From positions 205,881 to 269,880 of the forward strand of contig JBFWZQ010000004.1 of assembly GCA_050185195.1 (NCBI GenBank): a DNA stretch of 64,000 nucleotides. Reading direction: 5' to 3'. The notes beneath the pieces are model-generated. The model ran no database searches. It had not been told where the DNA came from and saw nothing but the letters and a program-made list of their open reading frames with translations. The position numbers and the translations under genes were made by a program. Positions 1 to 11,601 of this stretch are shown here, piece after piece. Source of the DNA: CADEFQ01 sp050185195. Its GTDB lineage: Bacteria > Pseudomonadota > Gammaproteobacteria > Steroidobacterales > Steroidobacteraceae. Position 1 is the stretch's first letter; each line of letters starts with the position of its first letter.

Positions 1-256
1 CCCAGGTCGCGCGGCGCACGCCGGGCGTCGCCCGCACGCGCGCGACCAGGCTTTCAGGCAGCGGCTGGATGATCGAGAAGCGCGACGAGACGACCATCCG
101 GTCGACGCCCGCGAGCGTGCCGCCGGCGTTGAAGGCGGCACGCACGCCGTCGAGCAGCCCGAAGAGCAGGAAGGCCACGAGCACGGAGAGGATCGTCAGC
201 ACCGTGCGGGTCTTCCTGCGCGCGAGCGCCGCCCAGGCAAGGTGCAGGTATTTCAT
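1..256 (-). CDS. ABC transporter permease, MacB/FtsX-like (5' part only)
   Basis: The first 85 codons are visible; the rest lies beyond base 1. The protein begins MKYLHLAWAALARRKTRT, a basic amphipathic stretch typical of MacB/FtsX permeases, followed by a hydrophobic segment at residues about 18-36 and then the start of a periplasmic region. Its ATG (256-254) overlaps the stop codon of the ATPase gene as ATGA, so it is the third gene of an adaptor-ATPase-permease operon. By family, such permeases form a dimer in the inner membrane that drives export or lipoprotein release with the ATPase. Substrate cannot be told from the visible part. Confidence 0.85.
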   Translation of the reverse strand, partial: MKYLHLAWAALARRKTRTVLTILSVLVAFLLFGLLDGVRAAFNAGGTLAGVDRMVVSSRFSIIQPLPESLVARVRATPGVRRATW

Positions 257-936
257 GCCACGGCCTCCACGAGGCTGCCCTTTTCGAGGTGCAGCGTGTG
301 GGTCGCGTGGTCCGCGGCCTTCGGATCGTGCGTCACCATGATGATCGTCTTGCCGTGTTCCCGGTTGAGGAGCTGCAGCAGCCCGAGCACCTCTTCGGCG
401 GACTGGCGATCGAGGTCGCCGGTCGGCTCGTCGCATACGAGCAGCTTCGGGTCCGACACGATGGCGCGCGCGATCGCGACGCGCTGCTGCTGGCCGCCCG
501 ACAGTTCGCCCGGCTTGTGGTGGGCGCGATCGGCGAGGTTCACGAGCGCGAGGGCGATGGCCGCATTGCGCCGGCGTTCGGCGGCTGACAATTTCGTCAG
601 CAGCAGCGGCACCTCGACATTCTTCTGGGCGCTCAGCATCGGCAACAGGTTGTAGAACTGGAAGATGAAGCCGACATTCGCCGCGCGCCACTTCGCGAGG
701 GCCGTGCCGCCGAGGTTGTCGATGCGCCGTCCACCCACGGAAATGCTGCCGCCGGTCGGCGAGTCGAGGCCGCCGATGAGATTGAGCAGCGTTGTCTTGC
801 CCGAGCCCGACGGGCCCATCAGGGCGAGGAAATCGCCTTGCCGGATATCGAGCCCGATGTGGTGCAGCACCTCGACGGACTGGCGCCCGCGCGTGTAGGT
901 CTTGCTGACGTCGCGGATTTCCACCAGTGCGCTCAT
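253..936 (-). CDS. ABC transporter ATP-binding protein, MacB/LolD type
   Basis: A 227-residue nucleotide-binding subunit. Walker A GPSGSGKTT lies at residues 41-49, the signature LSGGQQQR at 145-152 and Walker B/D-loop LLVCDEPTGDLD at 165-176, so it should hydrolyse ATP. Length and motifs match the LolD/MacB/FtsE class of ATPases that pair with FtsX-fold permeases. It overlaps the adaptor gene upstream (ATGA at 933-936) and the permease gene downstream (ATGA at 253-256), which implies translational coupling of all three. Predicted role: energising a tripartite efflux or envelope transport system. Which substrate is exported is not visible. Confidence 0.93.
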   Translation of the reverse strand: MSALVEIRDVSKTYTRGRQSVEVLHHIGLDIRQGDFLALMGPSGSGKTTLLNLIGGLDSPTGGSISVGGRRIDNLGGTALAKWRAANVGFIFQFYNLLPMLSAQKNVEVPLLLTKLSAAERRRNAAIALALVNLADRAHHKPGELSGGQQQRVAIARAIVSDPKLLVCDEPTGDLDRQSAEEVLGLLQLLNREHGKTIIMVTHDPKAADHATHTLHLEKGSLVEAVA

Positions 937-2165
937 TCACCACCCTCCCTGATACGCGCTCCGTCGCCCATGTCCTTCCCCGGCGTGCGCACGATCCGCG
1001 TACCGGCCCCAAGCCCCTCGACCAGCAGCAGGTCGCCGAGCGGTTGGCCCAGCTGCACGACGTGGGCTCGCGCCCGATCGCCATCGACGACGAACACCAC
1101 GTTGGCATCGCCGCGCTGGACGACCGCGCTCGCGGGCACCAGCACGCCCGCAAGGGGCGCAGCGGCGGCGCCGGTCTGGCCGGCCAGGAACGATACGCGT
1201 ACGCCCATGTCCGGCAGGATGCGTGGATCCTTCTGGTCGAGCCCGATGCGGACCTTCACCGTGGCCTTGCCCCGATCGGCCGTCGGAATGATCGCGATGA
1301 CGTGGGCGGGGATCACCCAGTCCTGGTAGGCGTCGAGCACGGCTTCGGCCGGCCCGTCCGGCACCACCCTGTTGATGTAGGCCTCGTTGACGTCCACTTC
1401 GACTTCGAGGGAATTCATGTCGACCAGCGTGCCGATGCCGGTGCGGGTGAAACCGCCGCCCGCCGAGAGCGGCGAGACGATTTCACCGACCTGCGCTGCT
1501 TTTGCGATCACGACGCCCGCGAACGGCGCGCGTACGGTCGTGTAGTCGAGCTGGACTTCGGCACTGCGCAGTTGCGCCAGCGCGAGTTGCACCGCCTGCT
1601 GCTGGACCGCGAGCTGCGCGGTGAGCGAATTCACCTGGGTTTGCGCGGCTTCCACCGATTGCGCCGACACGAGCCTGCGTGCGACGAGATCCTGCTGGCG
1701 CACGAAGTCGCGCTGCGCCTGCCCGAGCTCGCTCGAGTACTGTCCGATGCGCGCCTGCGCCTCGCCCAGTTGCGCGCGTGCCTGCGCGAGCGCCGCCTGC
1801 TGTGACTTGTCTTCGAGTCGTGCGAGGACCTGGCCGGCCGTGACGTGTTCACCCTCTTCGATCAGCACTGCCGTGAGCTTGCCGGTGATCTGCGCGGAGA
1901 CCGTCGCCTGGCGGCGCGCGGTGACGTAACCGGTTGCCTGCAGCACGGCAGTCGCCCCGGAGGCTTGCGCGGCGGGGGCCGCCGCCGTGGCGACCTGAAC
2001 CAGGGCGGCGGCATTCGCGCTCTTCCACCACCACGCGGCGCCGCCCAGGATGGCCAGCGCGGCGCCCGCGACGAGGATCCAGCGCACGCGCGCCGGCACA
2101 TCTTCATCGCTGCGATCGATGCGCAGCTGCCCGAGCAGCTGTTCCCTGTTGCTCGAATCGTTCAT
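933..2165 (-). CDS. Periplasmic adaptor subunit of ABC efflux system, MacA/HlyD family
   Basis: A 410-residue membrane-anchored adaptor. Residues 29-47 form a single N-terminal membrane segment; a barrel/lipoyl half follows (VSAQITGKLTAVLIEEGEHV), then a long alanine/glutamine-rich helical hairpin at about 115-200, the second lipoyl half (YTTVRAPFAGVV) and a beta-barrel domain. This order is that of HlyD/MacA adaptors that link an inner membrane ABC transporter to an outer membrane channel. It is the first gene of the operon with the ATPase and permease. No outer membrane TolC-like gene is in the window. An AT-rich inverted repeat sits just upstream of the start and may be its operator. Confidence 0.9.
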   Translation of the reverse strand: MNDSSNREQLLGQLRIDRSDEDVPARVRWILVAGAALAILGGAAWWWKSANAAALVQVATAAAPAAQASGATAVLQATGYVTARRQATVSAQITGKLTAVLIEEGEHVTAGQVLARLEDKSQQAALAQARAQLGEAQARIGQYSSELGQAQRDFVRQQDLVARRLVSAQSVEAAQTQVNSLTAQLAVQQQAVQLALAQLRSAEVQLDYTTVRAPFAGVVIAKAAQVGEIVSPLSAGGGFTRTGIGTLVDMNSLEVEVDVNEAYINRVVPDGPAEAVLDAYQDWVIPAHVIAIIPTADRGKATVKVRIGLDQKDPRILPDMGVRVSFLAGQTGAAAAPLAGVLVPASAVVQRGDANVVFVVDGDRARAHVVQLGQPLGDLLLVEGLGAGTRIVRTPGKDMGDGARIREGGE

Positions 2166-2182
2166 GGGTCGGGTAAAAACCA

Positions 2183-2201
2183 GTTAATTCAATAAATTAA
2201 C
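2183..2201. promoter_or_regulatory. AT-rich inverted repeat in the promoter region of the efflux operon
   Basis: GTTAATT at 2183-2189 and AATTAAC at 2195-2201 are perfect inverted copies separated by five bases. The site lies 18-36 bases upstream of the adaptor start codon, between it and tRNA-Leu, and stands out as a patch of A+T in G+C-rich DNA. Symmetry, size and place fit an operator for a dimeric repressor (for example TetR or MarR type), but no regulator gene is adjacent, so this is inference. Confidence 0.45.
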
Positions 2202-2224
2202 AGTTTATTCTTGTGTCGGCCACG

Positions 2225-2308
2225 TGCCCCGGGCCGGACTCGAACCGGCACGACCTTGCGGTCAACGGATTTTAAGTCCGTAGCGTCTACCGATTTCGCC
2301 ACCAGGGC
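2225..2308 (-). tRNA. tRNA-Leu (anticodon TAA)
   Basis: The minus strand folds as an 84-base class II tRNA: acceptor GCCCTGG pairs with CCGGGGC (one G-T pair), the anticodon loop reads ACTTAAAATC with TAA, a variable arm GACC-GCAA-GGTC is present, and the T arm is GCCGG-TTCGAGT-CCGGC. The discriminator is A. The 3' CCA is not encoded (CGT follows), unlike the two neighbouring tRNAs. It is the last gene of the tRNA-Gly/Cys/Leu cluster behind pgsA, the same order as E. coli glyW-cysT-leuZ. Confidence 0.96.
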
Positions 2309-2334
2309 ATGGCCGCATACTAGCGGACTCGGCA

Positions 2335-2408
2335 TGGAGGCTAGGGTCGGAATCGAACCGGCGTACACGGCTTTGCAGGCCGCTGCATGACCACTCTGCC
2401 ACCTAGCC
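2335..2408 (-). tRNA. tRNA-Cys (anticodon GCA)
   Basis: Minus strand: acceptor GGCTAGG pairs perfectly with CCTAGCC, the anticodon loop CTGCAAA holds GCA, the T arm contains GGTTCGATTCC, the discriminator is T and CCA is encoded. It lies between tRNA-Gly and tRNA-Leu in one transcript order. Confidence 0.97.
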
Positions 2409-2426
2409 GGCGGACCCGAGGAAGAT

Positions 2427-2502
2427 TGGAGCGGGAAACGAGGCTCGAACTCGCGACCTCAACCTTGGCAAGGTTGCGCTCTACCAACTGAGCTATTCCC
2501 GC
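2427..2502 (-). tRNA. tRNA-Gly (anticodon GCC)
   Basis: Minus strand: acceptor GCGGGAA pairs with TTCCCGC, the D arm GCTCAGTTGGTAGAGC is canonical, the anticodon loop TTGCCAA holds GCC, the T arm contains GTTCGAGCC, the discriminator is T and CCA is encoded. It is the first tRNA after pgsA and probably shares its transcript. Confidence 0.97.
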
Positions 2503-2576
2503 GCCCTTGGTGAGGGGCGGAATTGTAGAGAGGCGCACTGCCAAGTCAAGGACTTGGCGCGAGTTTCGCGTGGGGC

Positions 2577-3134
2577 TCAGCGCGCCCGCAGCTCCGGCCA
2601 GGCGGCCCGCAGGTAGCTCACCATCGACCAGAGGGTCAGCGCGGCGGCGAGGATCGTCAGCGCAAGCCCGAGCCCGTAGATCGGCAGGCCGAAGAGCTCC
2701 CAGCGAAACAGCATCATCGACAGGCCGGTGATCTGCAGGATGGTCTTGTGCTTGCCGATGCGCGAGACGGCGACCTTCTTGCGCTGGCCGATTTCCGCCA
2801 TCCATTCACGCAGCGCCGAGATCGCGATCTCGCGGCCGATGATCACGATGGCCGTCAGCACAACCACGAGGCGCGGGTCCTTGCCCACGATGAGCACGAG
2901 CGCGACGGCGACGATCAGCTTGTCGGCGACCGGATCGAGGAAGGCACCGAGTTTCGATGTCTGGCCGTACTTGCGCGCGAAATAGCCGTCCAGCGAATCG
3001 GTGATGCCGGCTGCGGCGAACAGCAGGCCCGCCGCCGGGTCCGACCAGTGGAACGGCAGCGAATAAAGCACCACCACGAGCGGGATCGCGAAGATGCGCA
3101 GCCAAGTCAGTGTGTTCGGTAGGTTCCAGATCAT
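2577..3134 (-). CDS. pgsA: CDP-diacylglycerol-glycerol-3-phosphate 3-phosphatidyltransferase
   Basis: A 185-residue inner membrane enzyme that makes phosphatidylglycerophosphate from CDP-diacylglycerol and glycerol 3-phosphate, the committed step to phosphatidylglycerol and cardiolipin. The CDP-alcohol phosphotransferase signature is clear in two parts: TDSLDGYFARK, then GAFLDPVADK, giving the D-G-A-R...G...D...D pattern. Several hydrophobic segments fit the usual multi-pass fold. The ATG at 3134-3132 overlaps the uvrC stop as TGATG; a GTG one codon earlier is possible. Its place between uvrC and the Gly-Cys-Leu tRNAs is conserved in gammaproteobacteria. Confidence 0.97.
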   Translation of the reverse strand: MIWNLPNTLTWLRIFAIPLVVVLYSLPFHWSDPAAGLLFAAAGITDSLDGYFARKYGQTSKLGAFLDPVADKLIVAVALVLIVGKDPRLVVVLTAIVIIGREIAISALREWMAEIGQRKKVAVSRIGKHKTILQITGLSMMLFRWELFGLPIYGLGLALTILAAALTLWSMVSYLRAAWPELRAR

Positions 3135-4954
3135 CACGCACCCGGGTGCAGATGATCATATAGAGTTTGGGCCAGCGTGGGGCCGATCCCCGCCACGCGC
3201 CCGAGGTCCGCGACTCCTGCCTTGAGGATGCCCTGCAGCCCGCCGAAGTGCCGGATCAGCGCGCGGCGCTTCGCTGGACCCAGGCCCGGCACCGTTTCGA
3301 GCACCGACTCGTTGTAGCGGCGCGCCCGCCGTTTGCGGTGCCCGGTGATCGCGAAGCGGTGCGCTTCGTCACGGATGCGCTGCACGAGCCGCAGCGCCGG
3401 CGAGGCGGCGTCGAGTACGCGCGGTGCCGCCTCGCCCGGGACGATCAGGCGCTCCTGGCCGGGGCGGCGGTCCGCGCCCTTTGCAACACCCACCAATCGC
3501 AGCGAGTCGAATCCGAGGCCCGCGAGCGTCGCCCGCACTTCGTTGACCTGCCCCAGCCCGCCGTCGATGAAGAGCACGTCGGGCGCCACGACCTCCCCGC
3601 TCTTCACGCGCGTGTAGCGTCGCTCGAGCGCCTGTCGAAGCGCGCCATAGTCGTCGCCCGGCGTAACGCCCGTGATATTGAAACGGCGGTACTCCTTCTT
3701 CAGCGGCCCATCGGGCCCGAAGACGACGCACGACGCCACCGTGCCCTCGCCGCCCGTGTGGCTGATATCGAAGCATTCCATCCGCCCGGGGACCTCGGGC
3801 CAGTCGAGTGCCGCCGCGAGAGCCGCGCGCATGTCGGCGACGCCGTCCCGCTGTGCGCGTCGCATCCGCAGCGCCTGCACGGCGTTTTCCAGCGTAAGGG
3901 CGACCCAGCGCGCCGCAAGGCCGCGTGTCGGCCGACTGACGCCCACCTGTCGCCCGGCGCGCTCGCCGAGTGCGGTCGCGAGCGGCCCGGCATCCGGCAG
4001 CGCGAGGTTCACGTAGATCTCGCGCGGCGGTTCGGTCGCCGCGTAGTACTGCATCATGAAGGAGGCGAGTGCCTCCTCGGGCTCGGCCAGCCCAGCCGTC
4101 GGAAAGGATGTCGAAGTGCCGAGATTGCGCCCGCCGCGCACCAGCATCGTGCTTACCGCGAACTCGGTCGGCTCGCCGGTGAGCGCGAAGACGTCGACGT
4201 CCCGATCGCTGCCCGCGGTGACGACCTGCTGCGCCTGGATGTCGCGCAGCGCGGCGAGCTGGTCGCGAACCTGTGCCGCCCGCTCGAACTCGAGTGCCGT
4301 CGCAGCCGCCTCCATCCGGTTCGTCAACGTGGCTTCGATGTCGCCGCCGCGGCCTTCGAGCAGGTCGACGGCCGCCGCGACATCGCGTGCGTAGTCCTCG
4401 CGTGATATGAGCCCGACGCACGGCGCCGTGCAGCGGCCGATCTGGTATTGCAGGCAGGGCCGGCTGCGATTGGCGAAGAAACTGTCGCGGCAATTGCGGA
4501 TCCGGAACAGCTTCTGGATCTGCGCGAGCATTTCGTTGACGGACGAGGCGTTCGGGAACGGGCCGAAGTAGCGCCCGTCGCGGTGCCGCGGGCCGCGGTA
4601 GGACAGGAAGCGCGGGAAGTCATGGCTGGTGCGCAGCAGGATATAGGGGAAGCTCTTGTCGTCGCGCAACAGGATGTTGTAGCGCGGCCGGTGTTCCTTG
4701 ATCAGGTTGTACTCGAGCAGCAGCGCCTCGGTCTCGGAGTTCGTGACCGTCACCTCGACACGTACGATCTGGGCAACGAGCGCGGCCACTTTCGGCGCCA
4801 GGTTGCGCGGGCTGAAATAACTGCCCACGCGGTCCCGCAGGCGCTGCGCCTTGCCCACATAGAGGAGCGACCCGTCCGCACCGTACATCCGGTAGACGCC
4901 GGGCCGCCGCGGCAGGTTTGCCACGTAGCCCCTGGCGTCGAACGGCTCGCTCAT
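3134..4954 (-). CDS. uvrC: Excinuclease ABC subunit C
   Basis: A 606-residue nuclease of nucleotide excision repair that makes both cuts around a lesion held by UvrA/UvrB. The N-terminal GIY-YIG nuclease is seen as GVYRMY...LLYVGKA (residues 19-36). A UVR motif follows at about 200-235, then the RNase H-like C-terminal nuclease (for example CFDISHTGGEGTVAS) and tandem helix-hairpin-helix repeats at the end (VPGLGPAKRRALIRHFGG; VAGIGPTLAQTL). The frame stays open upstream, but the ATG at 4954, overlapping the glycosylase stop as ATGA, gives the family start MSEPFDARGY. Translationally coupled to a uracil-DNA glycosylase before it and pgsA after it. Confidence 0.97.
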   Translation of the reverse strand: MSEPFDARGYVANLPRRPGVYRMYGADGSLLYVGKAQRLRDRVGSYFSPRNLAPKVAALVAQIVRVEVTVTNSETEALLLEYNLIKEHRPRYNILLRDDKSFPYILLRTSHDFPRFLSYRGPRHRDGRYFGPFPNASSVNEMLAQIQKLFRIRNCRDSFFANRSRPCLQYQIGRCTAPCVGLISREDYARDVAAAVDLLEGRGGDIEATLTNRMEAAATALEFERAAQVRDQLAALRDIQAQQVVTAGSDRDVDVFALTGEPTEFAVSTMLVRGGRNLGTSTSFPTAGLAEPEEALASFMMQYYAATEPPREIYVNLALPDAGPLATALGERAGRQVGVSRPTRGLAARWVALTLENAVQALRMRRAQRDGVADMRAALAAALDWPEVPGRMECFDISHTGGEGTVASCVVFGPDGPLKKEYRRFNITGVTPGDDYGALRQALERRYTRVKSGEVVAPDVLFIDGGLGQVNEVRATLAGLGFDSLRLVGVAKGADRRPGQERLIVPGEAAPRVLDAASPALRLVQRIRDEAHRFAITGHRKRRARRYNESVLETVPGLGPAKRRALIRHFGGLQGILKAGVADLGRVAGIGPTLAQTLYDHLHPGA

Positions 4955-5622
4955 GGCCGGGAAGGCGCGAGGCCGGCGATTCCCGCCGCGCGGCCGAGCA
5001 CGTCGCGAAACATGGCCGTGGTCAGGCGCCGCGTCTGCGTGTTGTAGCGGCTGCAATGATACGAGTCGACCAGGACCCGGCCATCCGCCAGTGCATGTTC
5101 GGCGCCATGCGCGAAGGTACGACTCGTGCGTTTCAGGGCCAGCGCGGCGAGCGCCGCGTCGTGCGCGATGCGCCCGAGCGCGAGCACGACCCGCACGCGC
5201 CCGTGCATCGCCAGTTCGTGGCGCAGGAAACCGAGGCACTCGCGCGTTTCGGCCGGCGTTGGCTTGTTGCCCGGCGGCACGCATTTCACGGCGTTCGTGA
5301 TGCGCACGCCGTGCAACTCGAGCGCGTCGTCCGCTGCAATCGATTGCGGTAGCGAGGCGAGCCCGAGGCCGTGCAGGCTTTCGTAAAGCAGGATGCCGGC
5401 GTAATCGCCGGTGAACGGCCGGCCCGTGCGGTTCGCCCCGTGCAAGCCCGGGGCGAGGCCCACGATCAACAACCGCGGGTCCGTCGCCCCGAAGGCCGGC
5501 ACCGGCGCGCTGAAGTAGTCCGGGTGTTCGTGCCGCGACGCCTGTCGATAGGCCACGAGGCGTGGGCAGCGCCTGCAGTCGGCGTCGAAGGCCGCGCAGG
5601 CACAAGGCGCCGCAGGCCTCAC
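4951..5622 (-). CDS. Type 5 uracil-DNA glycosylase (UdgB family)
   Basis: A 223-residue DNA repair glycosylase. Residues 55-73 read GLAPGLHGANRTGRPFTGD, the motif A of family 5 UDGs, and N-terminal cysteines at 7, 9, 16 and 19 include candidates for the iron-sulfur cluster of families 4 and 5. By family it removes uracil, and often hypoxanthine or other deaminated bases, from DNA without the polar catalytic residue of classical Ung. It overlaps uvrC by ATGA, so base excision and nucleotide excision functions appear co-translated. The gene ends 4 bases after the icd stop region begins, on the same strand. Confidence 0.9.
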   Translation of the reverse strand: MRPAAPCACAAFDADCRRCPRLVAYRQASRHEHPDYFSAPVPAFGATDPRLLIVGLAPGLHGANRTGRPFTGDYAGILLYESLHGLGLASLPQSIAADDALELHGVRITNAVKCVPPGNKPTPAETRECLGFLRHELAMHGRVRVVLALGRIAHDAALAALALKRTSRTFAHGAEHALADGRVLVDSYHCSRYNTQTRRLTTAMFRDVLGRAAGIAGLAPSRP

Positions 5623-5626
5623 CGCC

Positions 5627-6955
<1,329 letters not shown>

Positions 6956-7033
6956 CCGGCGATTTTATCAGGCGGCCCCGATCCGCGCCGATCGATGGCC
7001 CCCGAGCCGGTCACAGTCCCGGGCTGCGAAAGA

Positions 7034-8314
<1,281 letters not shown>

Positions 8315-8331
8315 CACTGTTCTCCGTGTGC

Positions 8332-9924
<1,593 letters not shown>

Positions 9925-9995
9925 CTGCCTACCCCGTTGGCCGCGCCGTTGCGCGGGGTCGGGCAGCAGTCTAATCTCGCATCTGCTGTCATTTA

Positions 9996-10018
9996 CACAA
10001 TGGAAATTTGACATTGTG
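9996..10018. promoter_or_regulatory. Palindromic operator candidate between aceB and its divergent regulator
   Basis: CACAATG at 9996-10002 and CATTGTG at 10012-10018 are perfect inverted arms around nine bases, whose centre (AAATTT, 10004-10009) is itself symmetric. The right arm ends on the GTG start codon of the regulator, and the site is 72 bases upstream of aceB. It is the only A+T-rich patch in the intergenic region. Place and symmetry suggest binding by the regulator, repressing itself and controlling aceBA; this is inference. Confidence 0.5.
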
Positions 10019-11557
10019 AATTTCACTAACCCCGGCGCCGCGGCTGCCAGCCAGCTCCGCCACGGCGCGCTCCTCGGCTCGAAGCTGCGCCTGCTGCGGA
10101 GGCGCAACGGGCTCACGCTCGATGAACTGTCCGCCCGCTGCGCGCAACTGGACCCCGCCGCCGCACCCTCGGTGTCCTACCTCAGCATGCTCGAAACCGG
10201 GAAACGCACGCCCTCGCCGCACGTGCTCGCGCTGGTCGCGGGCGTGTTCGGCAAGCCCGTCGACTGGTTCCTCGATGGCAGCCTCGACGGCATACCGGGC
10301 GACACGCGCGCCGGCAGGCAGGGCCCCGCGGTGGCGGCACCCGATGGCACTTCGTTCGAGCCCTCGTTCCTCTTCTCCCCGGCAATGCTGCGCCACGCCC
10401 TCCCTGAACTGCTGCTGCAGACCGGCACGCCGGGCCCGGCCTTTGCCCAGCTGCTGATCCGCGTCTGGCAGGAGACCCAGCAGAACGACTTCCCCGAGAT
10501 CGAGCGCGCGGCCGAAGCGGCGGGACGGCGCGCGCTGCCGCTGTCGCTCGAATCGCTGGTCGCGATCTGCGGGCGGCACGGACTCGACATCCGCTGGGTC
10601 GATGACGATCGCCGGCGCTTGAATCGCGGACTCGCCCGCGCCCGTTTCGAAGCGCCCGGCACCCTGCTCGTGAGCCGCCGGCTGCGCAGCCGGCCGGAGC
10701 GCCTCAGGTACGAACTCGCGTTCTTCCTCGGCCACAAGATCCTGCACAACGGGGACGGGGCGATCTCCGCCGCGCGCGTGGATCGAGCCGCCGATGTGCA
10801 TGCCGCCGCGCCGGGGACCCCCGGGCTCGGCGCTCGCGACGCCCTGCATGCCTGGCGCGAGTTCGAATGCAGCTTTTTCGCCGGCGCCCTGCTCTGCCCC
10901 CGCGCACCGTTTCGCCAGTTGCTCGTGCGCGAGTCGCACCGGCTTTCGATCCACCGCAAGCTCGGCGTCGGTCCGGCCGTCGTCATGCGACGCATGACTG
11001 CCGTTTCACCCTACAGGCACTGGCATTTTTTCGACGGCTACCCGCCCGGCCACCTGCGCACGGTCTACCGCGGCAACGGCATCCCACTGCCCTGGGGCAA
11101 CCTGTCGGTGGTGCCGGATCCCTGCCCGCATTGGGCCGTGTTTCGCCTGCTGCGCGAGCCGTCCGTGGCCCGCAGCGCCCAGGCCACGAAACCCACGTCG
11201 CAGATTTCCGCCATGCTCGACGGTGATGGCGTGCGGCTTTACTGCTGCCATTCGCTCCTCACGCGCGATGCGGCCGACGCGACGCGCGTGCTGTCCGTCG
11301 GCATCGAACTCGCGCCCGCTCTCGCCGCGCAAGGGTACGACGCGCCGTTGCTCGCGCAGGCCGTGTGGGATGCCTGCCAGCGCGGCCGCGGCGCGCGTGC
11401 GATTCCCGACGAGGCCGCCGCGGCCATCCGCACGGTCGCGCACGTCCTGAAGATCGGCTGGGTCGCGGAAGCACTCGAGGCGCCCGCGCAGATCATCTGC
11501 CCGCGAAGTGCCGCATGTCCCCGCGACAAGCAGTGCGGCGGGGGCATGGGCTCATAG
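10016..11557 (+). CDS. XRE-family regulator of ScfR/RamB type, likely glyoxylate shunt regulator
   Basis: A 513-residue regulator divergent from aceB-aceA. Residues about 19-85 are a cro/XRE helix-turn-helix (GSKLRLLRRRNGLTLDELSA then YLSMLETGKRTPSPHVLALV). The middle holds a degenerate ImmA/IrrE-like segment (ELAFFLGHKILH), and the C-terminal third is the DUF2083-type domain of short-chain fatty acyl regulators, with cysteines at 495, 501 and 507 in a C-x5-C-x5-C pattern. Relatives such as actinobacterial RamB and PrpR control acetate or propionate genes. The frame is open far upstream, but the only start giving a family-like N terminus is GTG at 10016, so the coding start lies inside the palindrome. 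Confidence 0.82.
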   Translation: MNFTNPGAAAASQLRHGALLGSKLRLLRRRNGLTLDELSARCAQLDPAAAPSVSYLSMLETGKRTPSPHVLALVAGVFGKPVDWFLDGSLDGIPGDTRAGRQGPAVAAPDGTSFEPSFLFSPAMLRHALPELLLQTGTPGPAFAQLLIRVWQETQQNDFPEIERAAEAAGRRALPLSLESLVAICGRHGLDIRWVDDDRRRLNRGLARARFEAPGTLLVSRRLRSRPERLRYELAFFLGHKILHNGDGAISAARVDRAADVHAAAPGTPGLGARDALHAWREFECSFFAGALLCPRAPFRQLLVRESHRLSIHRKLGVGPAVVMRRMTAVSPYRHWHFFDGYPPGHLRTVYRGNGIPLPWGNLSVVPDPCPHWAVFRLLREPSVARSAQATKPTSQISAMLDGDGVRLYCCHSLLTRDAADATRVLSVGIELAPALAAQGYDAPLLAQAVWDACQRGRGARAIPDEAAAAIRTVAHVLKIGWVAEALEAPAQIICPRSAACPRDKQCGGGMGS

Positions 11558-11601
11558 ACGAGCGTCCTGGCTCGTGGCCCGTCGCGGCGCCAGTCGCGAC
11601 G

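Noticed and set aside
2225..2502. Integrated element at the tRNA cluster
   Set aside because: No integrase, direct repeat of a tRNA end or phage gene is visible; the next genes are an ordinary efflux operon.
4955..5605. N-terminal extension of uvrC by about 217 codons
   Set aside because: This part lies in a different frame of the uracil-DNA glycosylase gene and does not resemble any protein family; UvrC starts at 4954.
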